Assembly: GCA_004151065.3 (NCBI GenBank)
Contig: NWUY0300037400.1
Location: 1,302-13,542, forward strand
From: Larix sibirica
Lineage: Eukaryota; Streptophyta; Pinopsida; Pinales; Pinaceae
Length of the DNA stretch: 12,241 bases
Direction of reading: 5' to 3'
The position numbers and the translations under genes were made by a program. The first letter of the stretch is position 1. Each line of letters opens with the position of its first letter. Below, in pieces: positions 1 through 9,296 of this stretch. Under the pieces are notes generated by a model. The model made no database searches. It was not told the origin of the DNA and saw only the letters and a program-made list of their open reading frames with translations.

Positions 1-30
1 GGTTTAAGATGGATCTATGCTGGTATAAAA
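1..30 (+). repeat. Partial copy of the fold-back repeat found near 7.8 kb
   Basis: The first 21 bases (GGTTTAAGATGGATCTATGCT) are identical to 7814-7834, with weaker similarity for a few more bases (about to base 30). The same sequence occurs inverted at 7721-7743. This is therefore one end of a dispersed repeat whose other part lies left of the window. It directly abuts the LINE fragment that starts at about base 24, so one element has probably inserted into or recombined with the other. The repeat family is not recognised. Confidence 0.6.
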
Positions 31-550
31 AACATGATTTCAACATGCTGACTTCCATACCTGAAGCAAGACAGAAAATCTTAACAATGTTATTGTAAAT
101 GATCCATTCCTCTTCAGAACCTTCCCCAAACAAAAAGACACGTCTACAAAAAGTAAATGGATGATATTCTGAGATTGAGTAGTCTTGATACCTTCCAGCT
201 TATTTTCCTGCCTTGCTTTACCAATGAGTCTACTGAGGCCTTTTATCACCAATAGAAAGAGCAGAGGGGATAAAGGGCACCCTTTCCTAATTCCTCTGGA
301 GCTACCAAAATTTTTGGAAGGGGAGCCGTTGATGAGAACAACAAACTGAGCAGTGGTGATGCAGGACATTATCCCCTCTGTCACTGATAAAGGAAGCCCA
401 ATTTGAAGGAGTACTAACCTGTGGTAAACCCAATCCACTCTATCATAGGCCTTGATTAGGTCCATCTTTAAAATCAAGGTCTTCAGCTTCTTAATTTTTA
501 TCGAGTGAAGACACTCTTGAGCCACCCCTATGGCATCCATGATTTGCCCT
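24..550 (-). mobile_element. Truncated, frameshifted plant L1-type LINE reverse transcriptase
   Basis: Read on the minus strand, an ORF with its first Met at 654 carries the central part of a non-LTR retrotransposon RT. LINE-like similarity starts around residue 36 (a G-x-I-x-D-x-I-x-VAQE segment, near 549). Then come motif A, MDLIKAYDRVDW (residues 64-75), and motif B, RGIRKGCPLSPLLF (about 120-133). The catalytic YADD-type box reads FVDV (residues 169-172, near 139-150). A one-base shift there restores an FVDD-like box followed by a typical downstream F-G-E-x-S-E-E-E-W stretch that stays open to the window edge. The second catalytic Asp is thus lost by frameshift. The 5' part of ORF2, the endonuclease domain, the 3' end and the poly(A) tail are absent. 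It lies antisense to the host gene, inside its upstream intron. It is an inactive relic; the RT family is clear, the exact clade is not. Confidence 0.88.
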
Positions 551-1591
551 TTGGTCATATTATCTATGTGATAAATCCTCTTTACTTTACAAGTATTATC
601 TTTGTTTGAATTTAGCTCATGTTGTGATTTTTTTCTAAGTATAAATTTGTACATCTTATTTCATTACAAATCAGATTTATATCTAAATTCTATTGCTGTC
701 ATTGATATATTATTTTTAAGCTTAATTCATTTAATAATTTAACATTGACGGGTACCCCCCTTGCCCTTAAGAGGGCTGACGAAAGAGAGAACAGAATTGT
801 ACTGAGGTGACTGGTACTTTTTCCACTTAAATGCAAATTAAAGAGGTAACAGAGCCTAACATGGAAGAGACATATGATACCTTCTTGACCTTTCTTTCTA
901 TTTTTAGTGACTTTTTCCAGGTTGTGTTGTTTTAGACAAATGTTTTTATGAAACAATACCTACCTGTTTTATGAATTTGCCCTTTTATGTACTTACATGT
1001 GAGACATTCTGTTATTGCCCATATTTTATTGTAGTTATATTCCTGGCTACGATGGCATTACTGGTGGGTTGATATTTGTGTATTAACTAATCTACCATAT
1101 TTTTAGAGTTTGTCCATGGGCATTTTGAAAAATAAGTATAATGAATTACTGCCTTAATCTGAATTCTGATAGCATTAATGGTGTGCTGATTTTTGTTGTT
1201 TGAAGCAGGTAATATTTTATCAGTTCCAACGATAACTTGTCTGTACTGCTGTATTCAAGTTAATGGCATTAAGTTATTTAGTTGTCTCTTTTCATTGGAA
1301 ATTCATGTTTGTAAAATATTTTCAAATGTTCAATTGTTTGGATCCAAATTTTTTTGTTTTGATTTCTGTCTCAGATAGGCTTTGAGTTGAACTCCAGTAT
1401 TGGTATTACTAATCCAAAGGAGCTTTGTAGATTGAAATATTTTTATGTTGAATAGTATCCAAAATTTTTGTTTCCTTTCTTTTTATTTACATTGCTGTAA
1501 TTTGGACATTTTAAACATCTGCTCCCTATATTGAGTTCTTTTTAGTTGTTTGTGTTTGCTCATAGATGTAAGTTGATCTAAATCATTGCAG
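551..1591 (+). other. End of upstream intron, no gene seen
   Basis: This is AT-rich sequence with stops in all frames and no recognisable coding similarity. The last about 90 bases form the 3' end of an intron: T-rich sequence from about 1536, a possible branch point TCTAAAT near 1577-1583, and an acceptor at TTGCAG (AG at 1590-1591). The short ORFs on either strand here are unconvincing. I found no earlier VPS35L exon, so the preceding exon must lie left of base 1. Confidence 0.6.
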
Positions 1592-1688
1592 AGGGATTCA
1601 CATGCATCGATGTTCCACGCGAGGCTAAAGAAACGTGCAACAACTGGTTTTACAAGATTGGTTCTATTCGAGAATTACTTCCTCGAAT
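1592..1688 (+). CDS. VPS35L: VPS35L (C16orf62/UPF0505) family internal exon
   Basis: This 97-nt internal exon begins after the acceptor ATTGCAG and ends at a GTAACA donor (GT at 1689-1690). Its first two bases finish a codon begun in the previous exon, and its last two bases (AT) start a codon finished at 9902. The frame gives [18 protein letters not shown] followed by [13 protein letters not shown]. The block AKETC-x-NWF-x-KI-x-SIREL-x-PR is, from memory, the conserved core of VPS35L. That protein is an alpha-solenoid subunit related to retromer VPS35, which forms Retriever with VPS26C and VPS29 and works within the Commander complex in recycling cargo from endosomes. Plants are known to have a single-copy homologue, usually annotated only as UPF0505 or hypothetical. 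Codon use is ordinary and there are no in-frame stops, so the exon looks functional. An alternative acceptor AG at 1592-1593 would break the frame less plausibly and is not preferred. Confidence 0.86.
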
Positions 1689-1702
1689 GTAACATGCATC
1701 TG

Positions 1703-4700
1703 TGATTCATTCTTTTTGCAAGAATTCTATTTGATTATTGATAAACTTCTATTTCCTAGAATGCAAAGAAAGTGATTATATTTCTGGTTGGAATTAGTAA
1801 TTGTACTGATCAATTAGTATTTCAATTTTATAGTAGATATGATCATATACATGCTTGAGTTATCCATAAGACTTGTTCAAAGAAAATCTGTTAAGCCCAT
1901 GTATCATTGATATTTAATTTCTACATTCCAGCAATATTGCATTTTTCCAAGTAACATATCCTGAGGGAAACCTTCTGGGCACTTCCCCTCATTCCAAGGA
2001 TGGTACCCAGTGTAAACCCTAGATTCTTCAGTGCAGAAGGCCAGTTCAACAACTTATGAATAGATCTTATATAGCTCATCAATAATTGGCTCAATAACAG
2101 CAAACATGTTACAACTTTTCCTCACAAGAGTCACAACCACTTGAGCTACACCCAATTGACATTCCAACAGTATAGATTGAGTGAACAACTAATATATCAA
2201 GTGTAGCCTATGATTATTACTAAAGATTTCTGGTTGAACTGTGTCACTCTCGAGTTTGGGACTACTGGCCACATAATTAGCTCCCAAATGTTGAGCCTGT
2301 TCATTGAGACCATGATAATGAAGTCCTAATTCAGTAGCTGACTGTTTGGACATAGAATTTGAAAGTATCAACTTTCTACATATCCTTAAAGGTAAATTAT
2401 CTCTGGGCTTAAGACTAGATCATAATTTGTTGAAAGTGTTAACACTTAAAACTGCTCGGTTCCAAGGTAACTGAAAACAGTACAGTGTCACCACGTACTA
2501 TTTCTCTGCTCTTTGGGTTAGTGCTTGCTAACCACAGGAGGGATTCCTTAAATGACTTTATGAGTAAAACTGTCATGCAATAAACAGTTAGTAACCTTCA
2601 AATCAAACATACAACTCTCTGCTCAAGAAAAATATGCATGTTAAAATAGAAAAACAAGTGTAAATGATCTAAGAGTTTCAAAAGTGCACAAAAAACGATG
2701 CAATACTTGTCTAAGATTGAAAGGATATGATTTAATGTAATTATGCTATGAAGAATGCCCCAATAAATCAGCAAAACATAAAACCAATATTTAGAGGCTG
2801 AAATTGGCACAAAAACCAATGCAGAAAACTAGTATGAAGTTGGGCACAACCCAATGTGAATATCTGATGGAAATGGGCTAAATTAAATGCAGAAAACATA
2901 AATTACAACAAATAATTATGATTGTTTTTTGAGGAATTGAACGTTCGATGTGAAAATTTCATTTGAAGTGTGAAATTAAAGTTGAAATTCAGTAAAGCAG
3001 TGCCTTTTATGGAGTCAAAAACAAAGAAAAGAAAGAAAGTGAATCGGGCGGAAGATAATCTGAGACTTACTTAGTCAAACCTTGATAAGCCTAAGAAAAT
3101 AGAAGTTTCATATATGAAAAACCTGTAATAGTTGCCAAGGAAAATTGTGTCTTTTTTATCAAAAGTTGTAGGCTGAACAAAGATTTGATAGGTTTGGAAA
3201 GCAACACTCGAAGGTACAAAGCAACTCTGTTGAATGAGATAGTACTATCCATGACCCAGCAAAAGCAACTCTCCACCGCAAGAACTCCATGCTAGCTATC
3301 AATCTAAATCTCTCTGGGAAAGAAGCAAAAGGGAGGGGAAAAACACAAGCTCAAAAGCTCGAGATCTTACACCATGAAGTGTTCTTCCTCCTCCTTGCTT
3401 TGTACAATATATAGAATGAGAGAATACGATTAGGTGAGAGTCTGAGACAGAGAATAGAAGGGAGGTAAAAATAGTAGTCTTCAAATATAGCACTCATTTT
3501 TTGAGTGAAAATAGCATGTGTATGAAGAAAATACCCCTCCAATACATCCCCTTCCTTCTATAATAACCAGCCATAAGAGAAATTACATTTATATATGGCT
3601 AATTTATTATTTGAATGCACTTTTTTAATACCTAAAATAGACTTTATGAATTTTCTATGGATTTCTATGGAAAAAATACCCTAAAATTAAGCCTTAAATT
3701 ATGGGATAAGTGAGAGGATTAAAAATAGTATGATGAGCTAGGCTAATTTTAGGAAGGAGAAACTTAAAAAATAACAATCTAAGCTCTTCTAGGCCAAGCG
3801 TTCAACTAAGGTCACATGAAAAGACCCTCTTGACGATGCCAAAACGCATCCGGTCCTTGAAATTTCAAAGTGCTCGAAGTGGCCTAAAATCAGACATCAA
3901 AGTTGCTCATCATACTAGTAGCAAAAGGTGTCCATGTGGACCAATACATAGAAGATGCCATAAACCATCAAACTGAGTCATCATATAACTAGTCATGTAG
4001 ACATGATTATATACCTACACCACAAGTATCTTTAAATATGTTTTTGAGAAGCAAGATTTACCAAGATTTACCTACTAACCAGATCCATAACAACTTTCAA
4101 ATATTTGTAGGGACTAGTTTCTTCAATGGGGTGAGTAAGATGGACAATACTATTGGTTAAGAGGTAAATTGATCGACTCAAGGTGTAAAGGGAACAAGAA
4201 TACTCCAAGGTTATCTATGACATGAAATCATCTAATAAAAACAATACATGTCACCAAGAAGAGTGTTAGAGAGATGCACTCTTCATTTAAATTTAGCCTT
4301 ATTGTGTAGGGGGAGCTCATTGACTTGGAAGAGATGCCAGTCACAGGAGTCCAATGAGATTCCACTAAATAATGCCAGAGTAGCATAGCATCACACAAAG
4401 TGTTAGGGTGTTCAGTTGTCCGTTCCAGTCGAGCATCTATAGCCTCGATGGTGCCTAGTCCCCATACTTCCAAACCAAGAGACATTTATTTTGCATCTGT
4501 ATCACCCCTTTTCTTTCTATGTTCATAGGGTACCTCTTTTATTTTCCTTTTGTTTTTCCATTTCATGCTTTGGTAAAGGTGTAATGCTCTATAGGTCATC
4601 CTGATTGAAAAGCAAGAAGGCCATGGGTTGCGATTCCCCCAAACCCCATAGTTAGAGGAATTCTTATGACACGGTCAACTCTAAGACACATTTTCCATCA

Positions 4701-5707
4701 GTCAACACTGGCAATTGACAACATAGGAGGGAAGGAAAGAGTCAACTTCATCAGTTCTTGGACCAAGGATGTAGACCAAAATTTTGAGGTGAAATGGTTG
4801 GGTGAATGGCCTTACTATAGATCTAGAGAAGTGGGCACCAGTCATTGCAAGATACTCAAATATTACCTAGGTTCAATGGTACATAAGTAAATCAAGGATC
4901 TACTATCGTTGTCAACTTGAAAGTGATACTACTAGCTATACTCATTGAACGGTCAATACATTGACTAGATCAATAGCAACATATTTATACATCAGTCATT
5001 GATTCATCAGCATGGCATGGCATAGCAGTAGAGACATTGGTGTATCACTGGTCATCAAATCCATACATATCATCCTTCTAAGGTGGGAGGCCCAAAAGCA
5101 ACAAAGATGGGCCTCAATATTTTGGATTGCATCTTCCTCAGAAAAAGCAAAATATTGTCTAGACAAAGGTATGCCACACAAAGTGTGGCATAACATGACC
5201 TTTCTATAGAATCTAGTGATATAATACCCTGCTTCTTAGGCTAAGGTCCTAGATGCATCAACTTCTGGTTGTTCTTGAAGGAGTTGTCTGAAAATTCGAC
5301 GATTTGGCCCGGACAGGAGGTTTTCACCCAAATCCGGTGTTTTTTATTTTGCAAAATCTGAATTTAGATATGTTTTAATGGCCATTTTGATGGTAGAAAC
5401 AGAATCAACACCATCAAAAACCCCTGGGGCACCCAAAATTTTAGAGTGTGAGAGTTGTAACCAGGATTTTAAAAAAAAATTGTCGGATTTTTTCAAAATT
5501 GTGCCGGAAATATCAATTTTTTCTGTTTGAAATCGTAGAACTTTTAGGCTATGCAGTTCTTAAATGGGCCCTCTTTGGCTTGTGGTTGTTAACTATGCCA
5601 TGCAAATAATAATTGAAGTCTTGGTACTATAGTGACATCTTCTATGTTTGGGAACTCATTCCATACTAATATTATCCTCCCCTTCAAAATAATGTTCAAA
5701 GAGTTAG
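1703..5707. other. Unresolved AT-rich intron sequence
   Basis: About 4 kb with no gene or repeat family I can name. Scattered ORFs of 60-85 codons exist on both strands (for example 4228-4485 minus and 4666-4890 plus), but none shows a known motif, splice context or extended open frame. They look like chance ORFs or strongly decayed transposon remains. Homopurine-rich stretches occur near 3020-3045 and 3320-3350, and a short T-rich/A-rich block lies near 5335-5520. A small perfect palindrome at 5171-5191 is listed separately. Confidence 0.4.
5171..5191. repeat. Perfect 9-bp palindrome with 3-base loop
   Basis: ATGCCACAC, AAA, then GTGTGGCAT: two perfect 9-base inverted arms. There is no coding gene around it and no U-run after it that would suggest a functional terminator in a nuclear intron. 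It may be a remnant of a transposon end; no function is assigned. Confidence 0.6.
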
Positions 5708-6384
5708 GATTGAAATGGATAGTTGGGCCTAGTTTTTCCTTTCTAGGGAGACATTTTGCATTTTGTGACATGTAAAAATAGCTTCTCAATCAATTTAATA
5801 GTTTAGCCAAAAGAAATTCTTAAGGTGTTATAATTTTGGGGCCATGATTCTTGACTATCCAAGTTGATATTTTTCTTTTTGCAAAGATTGAAATGGATAG
5901 TTGGGCCTACTTTTGCCTTTCTAGGAAGACATTTTGCATTGTGTGACACATCTAAAAATAACTTCTTAATCAATTTAATAATTTAGCCAAAAGAAATTCT
6001 TAAGGTGCTATAATTTTGGGGCCATGATTTCTGACTATCCAAGTTGATAATTTTCTTTTAGCGATGGCTTCTGAATACATTTAATAATTTAGCCAAAAAG
6101 AATACTTACGGTGTTGTAATTTCGGGGCCATGGATTTTTCTTTTCAATTAATAGTTATTGGTAATAGCTTCTTAACCAATTTAATAATTTAGCCAAAATA
6201 AATACTTAAGGTGTTATAATTTTGGGGGCATGATTTTTGACTATCCAAATTGATATTTTTTCATTTCCCAAAACATGTAAAGATGGCTTCTGAATCAATT
6301 TCATAATTTAGCCAAAAGGAATACTGAAGTTGTTATAATTTTGGGGCCATGGATTTTTTTTTCAATTAATAATTATTGGTAATT
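5708..6384 (+). repeat. Tandem repeat array, five blocks in A-A-B-A'-B order
   Basis: The core TTTAATAATTTAGCCAAAA followed by AATxCTTAAGGTGTTATAATTTTGGGGCCATG recurs five times, with the GCC at 5806, 5986, 6092, 6192 and 6311. Spacings are therefore 180, 106, 100 and 119. The first two blocks (5708-5885 and 5886-6061) are long copies that begin GATTGAAATGGATAGTTGGG. Blocks three (about 6062-6165) and five (about 6282-6384) share a different end, TTTTCAATTAATA then TTATTGGTAAT. Block four (about 6166-6281) returns to the ACTATCCAAxTTGATA end seen in blocks one and two. The alternation implies duplication of a two-block unit, not only single-unit slippage. Copies are diverged by scattered substitutions, so the array is old. 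No coding potential is seen. Confidence 0.9.
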
Positions 6385-6706
6385 AAAAAAATTCCATGTA
6401 ACAAACCTACCTAGTGGATGCCCTCTAATTATTGTATAGCTTGCTTGGTATTCTATTATAGTTTGCCCTTATTCATAGATATGAAGAAGATCTGTTTGGT
6501 ACTTATTTTGTGACCAATTTTTGGTTAAGGATTCATATCCATTACAGGACACAAACAACAGCACACAAAAAATTGGCTAAATATTTTGCAAAGAAAACAT
6601 TTTGAAAAAAATCAAACAATTATTTCAGGGTAACCAACATCTAATTTACATGTAATTTTTACCAATGCCAGCACTGTAGCTAATGAGGGTTGAACCCATC
6701 TTTCAG

Positions 6707-6964
6707 GATGCCAGAAATGCAGAGAAGCCAACAACAGAGCAAAAACACAGAAAGAGAAAGGCCACTGAGGTGAAATTGCAGGAGTCTGAAGCTCATCAAC
6801 CTCCAAAGAAAGCAAAAGATACATCTCGAGGTAAATCACAAGAATCTGAAGCTCAAAAGAAAGAAAATGAAAAACCTTCTTTGGACATGCAATTGCGTGA
6901 ATTTCTACAGAAGGGGAAAGATAAAGAAGAAATGAGAAGTTTCCTCCGCCAAAACGCTAAAGGG
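6707..6964 (+). CDS. Candidate nested exon coding a Lys/Glu-rich nuclear-like peptide
   Basis: An open segment of exactly 86 codons lies between a good acceptor (CATCTTTCAG, AG at 6705-6706) and a good donor (GGG|GTAATT, GT at 6965-6966), in phase 0 at both ends. It begins DARNAEKPTTEQKHRKRKAT. It has two basic patches resembling nuclear localisation signals (KHRKRK and PPKKAK), an internal repeat QESEAH/QESEAQ, and a more ordered C-terminal part MQLREFLQKGKDKEEMRSFL. The composition looks like a real hydrophilic protein and not translated intron. I do not recognise the family. It does not belong to the VPS35L reading frame: splicing it into the host transcript would start in the wrong phase and meet TGA at 6771-6773. 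It could be an exon of a nested gene, a gene fragment carried in by a transposon, or a poison exon of the host. A small continuation at 7270-7422 is possible. No start codon or promoter is assigned. Confidence 0.45.
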
Positions 6965-7269
6965 GTAATTCTTATCCTCATAACATTATTCCATCAAACT
7001 TTAATGGATCGCTGTATGAATGTCATGCTTTTAAATTTTGTTATTTCTATGGAAAATAATTCTCTTTAAATGCTTACACTATATTATATCAAAGGTTAGA
7101 ATAACCAGTTTCATACTTTGCCAATGATCTCTTCACTCAGAATATGAGAACTTGACATTCTGCTTTCATGTAGAATATCATGCTTAGTGGTGCTGGAATA
7201 TGGCTTTCTCTACTATTATTATAGTATCTCCATTCTCCCAATTCTTGTCAATGGGGCCTCAGATCACAG

Positions 7270-7422
7270 GTGAAGCTTGACAGAGTATTAAGATGTCCAC
7301 GAGTGTTCCATTCTTTTGCTGCCCCACCTACCAAAATGGCATGCCAGAAAAAAGAGATGAGGCAGAGTGCAAGTGTCAGCGAATTTGGCAGAATTAATAC
7401 CCCTCAGAATTGGAACCGCTGA
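7270..7422 (+). pseudogene. Possible second exon of the nested segment, weak
   Basis: After an acceptor-like ATCACAG (AG at 7268-7269) the phase that follows directly from 6964 stays open for 50 codons and ends at TGA 7420-7422. It starts VKLDRVLRCPRVFHSFAAPP. The putative intron, 6965-7269, would be 305 bases with GT-AG ends. The peptide has no motif I know and the frame is only open from about 7224, so chance is a serious alternative. It is reported because phase and splice signals agree with the segment at 6707-6964. Confidence 0.15.
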
Positions 7423-7720
7423 AGGAAGAGTGTGTTACATGATAGAATTCCTGGACTTGAGTTTGTTTCTTGAAATTCACCTAATCTTCTGCTAGCTTCT
7501 TGCTGTAATCTTTACAGCTTATTTTCTTTGGGAATTCCTAGAGACCCCTTTGCCTATTAGTCTCATTAAGGGTTCTTTGGTACAACTCTATAAATGTTAT
7601 GAATTTAGTGTTGAATGGGCATTGTGCCATGTTAAAGTTTGTCACAGTTGCATGTTGTAACAGTTGACATGTAACAGTTCTGTCATAAAGAGCTCTAACT
7701 GTTGTACCAGCTCTGAATGT
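7423..7720. other. Unresolved sequence, possibly transposon-derived
   Basis: AT-rich sequence with repeated short words related to GTAACAGTT (7658-7678) and a TATA-like TATAAATG near 7589. It leads directly into the fold-back element at 7721, so it may be part of the same repeat. No long ORF or family motif is seen. Confidence 0.3.
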
Positions 7721-7838
7721 AACTAGCATCGATCCATCTTAACCCTGAATCTATTAAGCATCAAATTGGATTAAAAAACCTGGTGCAAACCTCTCTCTGC
7801 TTTAATAGATCTGGGTTTAAGATGGATCTATGCTAGTT
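7721..7838. repeat. Fold-back element with about 40-bp inverted arms
   Basis: The left arm 7721-7760 (AACTAGCATCGATCCATCTT onward) is the reverse complement of the right arm 7799-7838, with about four differences and small gaps; the loop is about 38 bases. The outermost 20 bases pair with one mismatch. The arm sequence occurs a third time at the left edge of the window (1-30), so it belongs to a dispersed family and is not a chance hairpin. There is no obvious target site duplication outside the arms. It could be the terminus of a larger element, or a non-autonomous foldback element. Confidence 0.8.
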
Positions 7839-8029
7839 TAAAGAAATAACAGGTTAAATCTTATTCTTTTTTCTTCATGTTTTTAGCTTATTAATGGTTC
7901 ACACTTGACCTTGACACACCCATCCACACACATTGAGATCTCTGTTGATTTTTGTAGCATCAGACATGTACTTCCATGTGCAGTGTCTATTGGTGGAAGT
8001 CGTTCAAAAGATCTATCAGACTTAGGAGT

Positions 8030-8400
8030 TTTACATTAGTAAAGTGAACTATTAAAGTGAATGTACTTTTGTAAATACTTTATGTAAAGTGAGGGCCCAT
8101 GGTAATTAGTGACCCATGGTATTTGCATATTGTCAGATTATAAAAGGAAGCCTAGGTGAGGAGGACACAACATCAGTAAGTGAGATCTCATTGAAGTCGT
8201 TGGTGAAGGATTTTCAGCCAAGTGTGCAGGTGTAGGGGGAAAAGGTCAAAGGAAGGGAGAAAGTGGCAGCAGAGGGTTAGCAACCAGCAAGATTGAAGGG
8301 CTGATCTTGAGGTTTGAAGGTTGATGTATTTTTCTCAATGGGTCTGTTACGATGGTACCAGCACCAGCATACCTGCNTTCACTTTATTATTAAAGTGAAT
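8030..8400 (+). promoter_or_regulatory. LTR-like promoter block with TATA box and TAAAGTGA repeats
   Basis: TAAAGTGA occurs at 8040-8047, 8053-8060, 8085-8092 and 8391-8398. CCCATGGTA is repeated at 8096-8104 and 8113-8121. A TATA box, TATAAAAG, stands at 8139-8146 and is followed by GC-richer leader-like sequence. Repeated short words upstream of a TATA box are typical of the U3 region of plant LTR retrotransposons, so a solo or broken LTR is the likeliest explanation. I could not find matching terminal repeats, clear TG/CA ends, a primer binding site or gag-pol coding nearby, so the limits are approximate. AAAG is also the core of Dof factor sites, which makes activity possible but unproven. 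Confidence 0.35.
8378..8399. repeat. Perfect 9-bp palindrome with 4-base loop, next to the ambiguous base
   Basis: TTCACTTTA, TTAT, TAAAGTGAA. It starts immediately after the only ambiguous base (N at 8377). It contains the same TAAAGTGA word as the block at 8040-8092, so it may be an inverted copy of that motif. Confidence 0.65.
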
Positions 8401-8519
8401 TACAAAATAGAATTAACTCTAATGACTTCCAGCATGTTTGACACTAAACCTGTGCGGAAGTTTTTTATCCGAGCTACAATTTTGAATAGTCTCCTATCTA
8501 CAAACTAAAAACTTATGAC

Positions 8520-9290
8520 AACCTGGGTAGTTTGGCATAAGCTGCATAGGACTTGCATGGGTTTTGGTCTCTAGAATATTTGAGGGTTTGAGTGCATTAT
8601 AAGGTCACCTTAGAGAAGACTAGAAGGCCCCATTACAATTCTAGCACGTGAGAGAAATTTTTGAGGCCCCAATCGCACCCTAACCGGGGCATCACTTAGT
8701 AGGTTTGGGGTAGGTCCACCCAAAATGTGGGGAATCCCGTATAACTGCTATGAGATCTTGGATGATTGCCCATTTCACTGCTTTCCATGCCATTGCTTCC
8801 AATCCTTGGAATTTTTATGTTATGCAACCTAGTAGTGCATGAGGTCCATGTCTAGGTGTATCCTGAAGGGAAGTGAGAGGCGTCTCCTCTTGGGTTGGAG
8901 AGCTCGCAGTCTGTCACTGAATGTTTAGAATCTAAGGAAGAGGGTAGTGGAATCTGAACTGAACGTAGTACTCTCGAGGTTGAGGTCGGGGAGGCTTAGG
9001 GTTTCCTATAGAAAAGATGCTCCTGCCTACATAGGGATTGTGGGTGTTGAAGGTGAGCAGGGTAGTCCCTGAACCTTCAGATTAAGTTCCCATGCCTACT
9101 TGATGTGCTCCTCGATTATCTTAACTTGTACGCCTTCCTCTACCTCTTCTTGAGGTGGGGTCTTCTCTCCTACGAACTACCTGGACCCAAGAATAAAGCT
9201 AGGATTTAGTTTCCCGTTTGCATAATACCTGCTGCGATTTTATTTCTTCCTGGTTGTCTTTGAGGTCCAAAATTTTCGGACGAAGAGAGT
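8520..9290 (-). other. Decayed sequence with minus-strand coding character
   Basis: This block is less AT-rich than its surroundings. Minus-strand translation from about 9190 downward gives stretches of plausible protein, such as EKTPPQEEVEEGVQVKIIEE, interrupted by several stops and apparent frameshifts. A retrotransposon gag or polyprotein remnant is a reasonable guess, given the LTR-like block beside it, but no zinc knuckle, protease, RT or integrase motif was found. Nothing here can be called a gene. Confidence 0.25.
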
Positions 9291-9296
9291 ACACAG

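Noticed and set aside
699-956. Minus-strand ORF as the upstream part of the LINE
   Set aside because: It is not in the LINE frame and has no endonuclease or RT motif. The LINE similarity stops near 550, as expected for 5' truncation.
1193-1378. Plus-strand ORF of 61 codons close upstream of the first exon
   Set aside because: It is hydrophobic, Cys/Phe-rich and typical of translated T-rich intron. It has no VPS35L similarity and no splice link to 1592.
3299-3542. Overlapping minus-strand ORFs of about 63 codons
   Set aside because: Two frames overlap, no motif is seen in either, and the plus strand here is low-complexity purine-rich sequence. They are better explained as chance.
4228-4485. 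Minus-strand ORF of 85 codons with gene-like composition
   Set aside because: No domain could be recognised and no continuation is found on either side. It is kept only as part of the unresolved region.
5171-5191. Hairpin as a bacterial-type transcription terminator
   Set aside because: The window is nuclear plant sequence and no T-run follows the stem.
8351-8376. TGGTACCAGCACCAGCA as a possible retrotransposon primer binding site
   Set aside because: It only loosely resembles the initiator-Met tRNA complement (TGGTATCAGAGC), and there is no LTR end directly before it.
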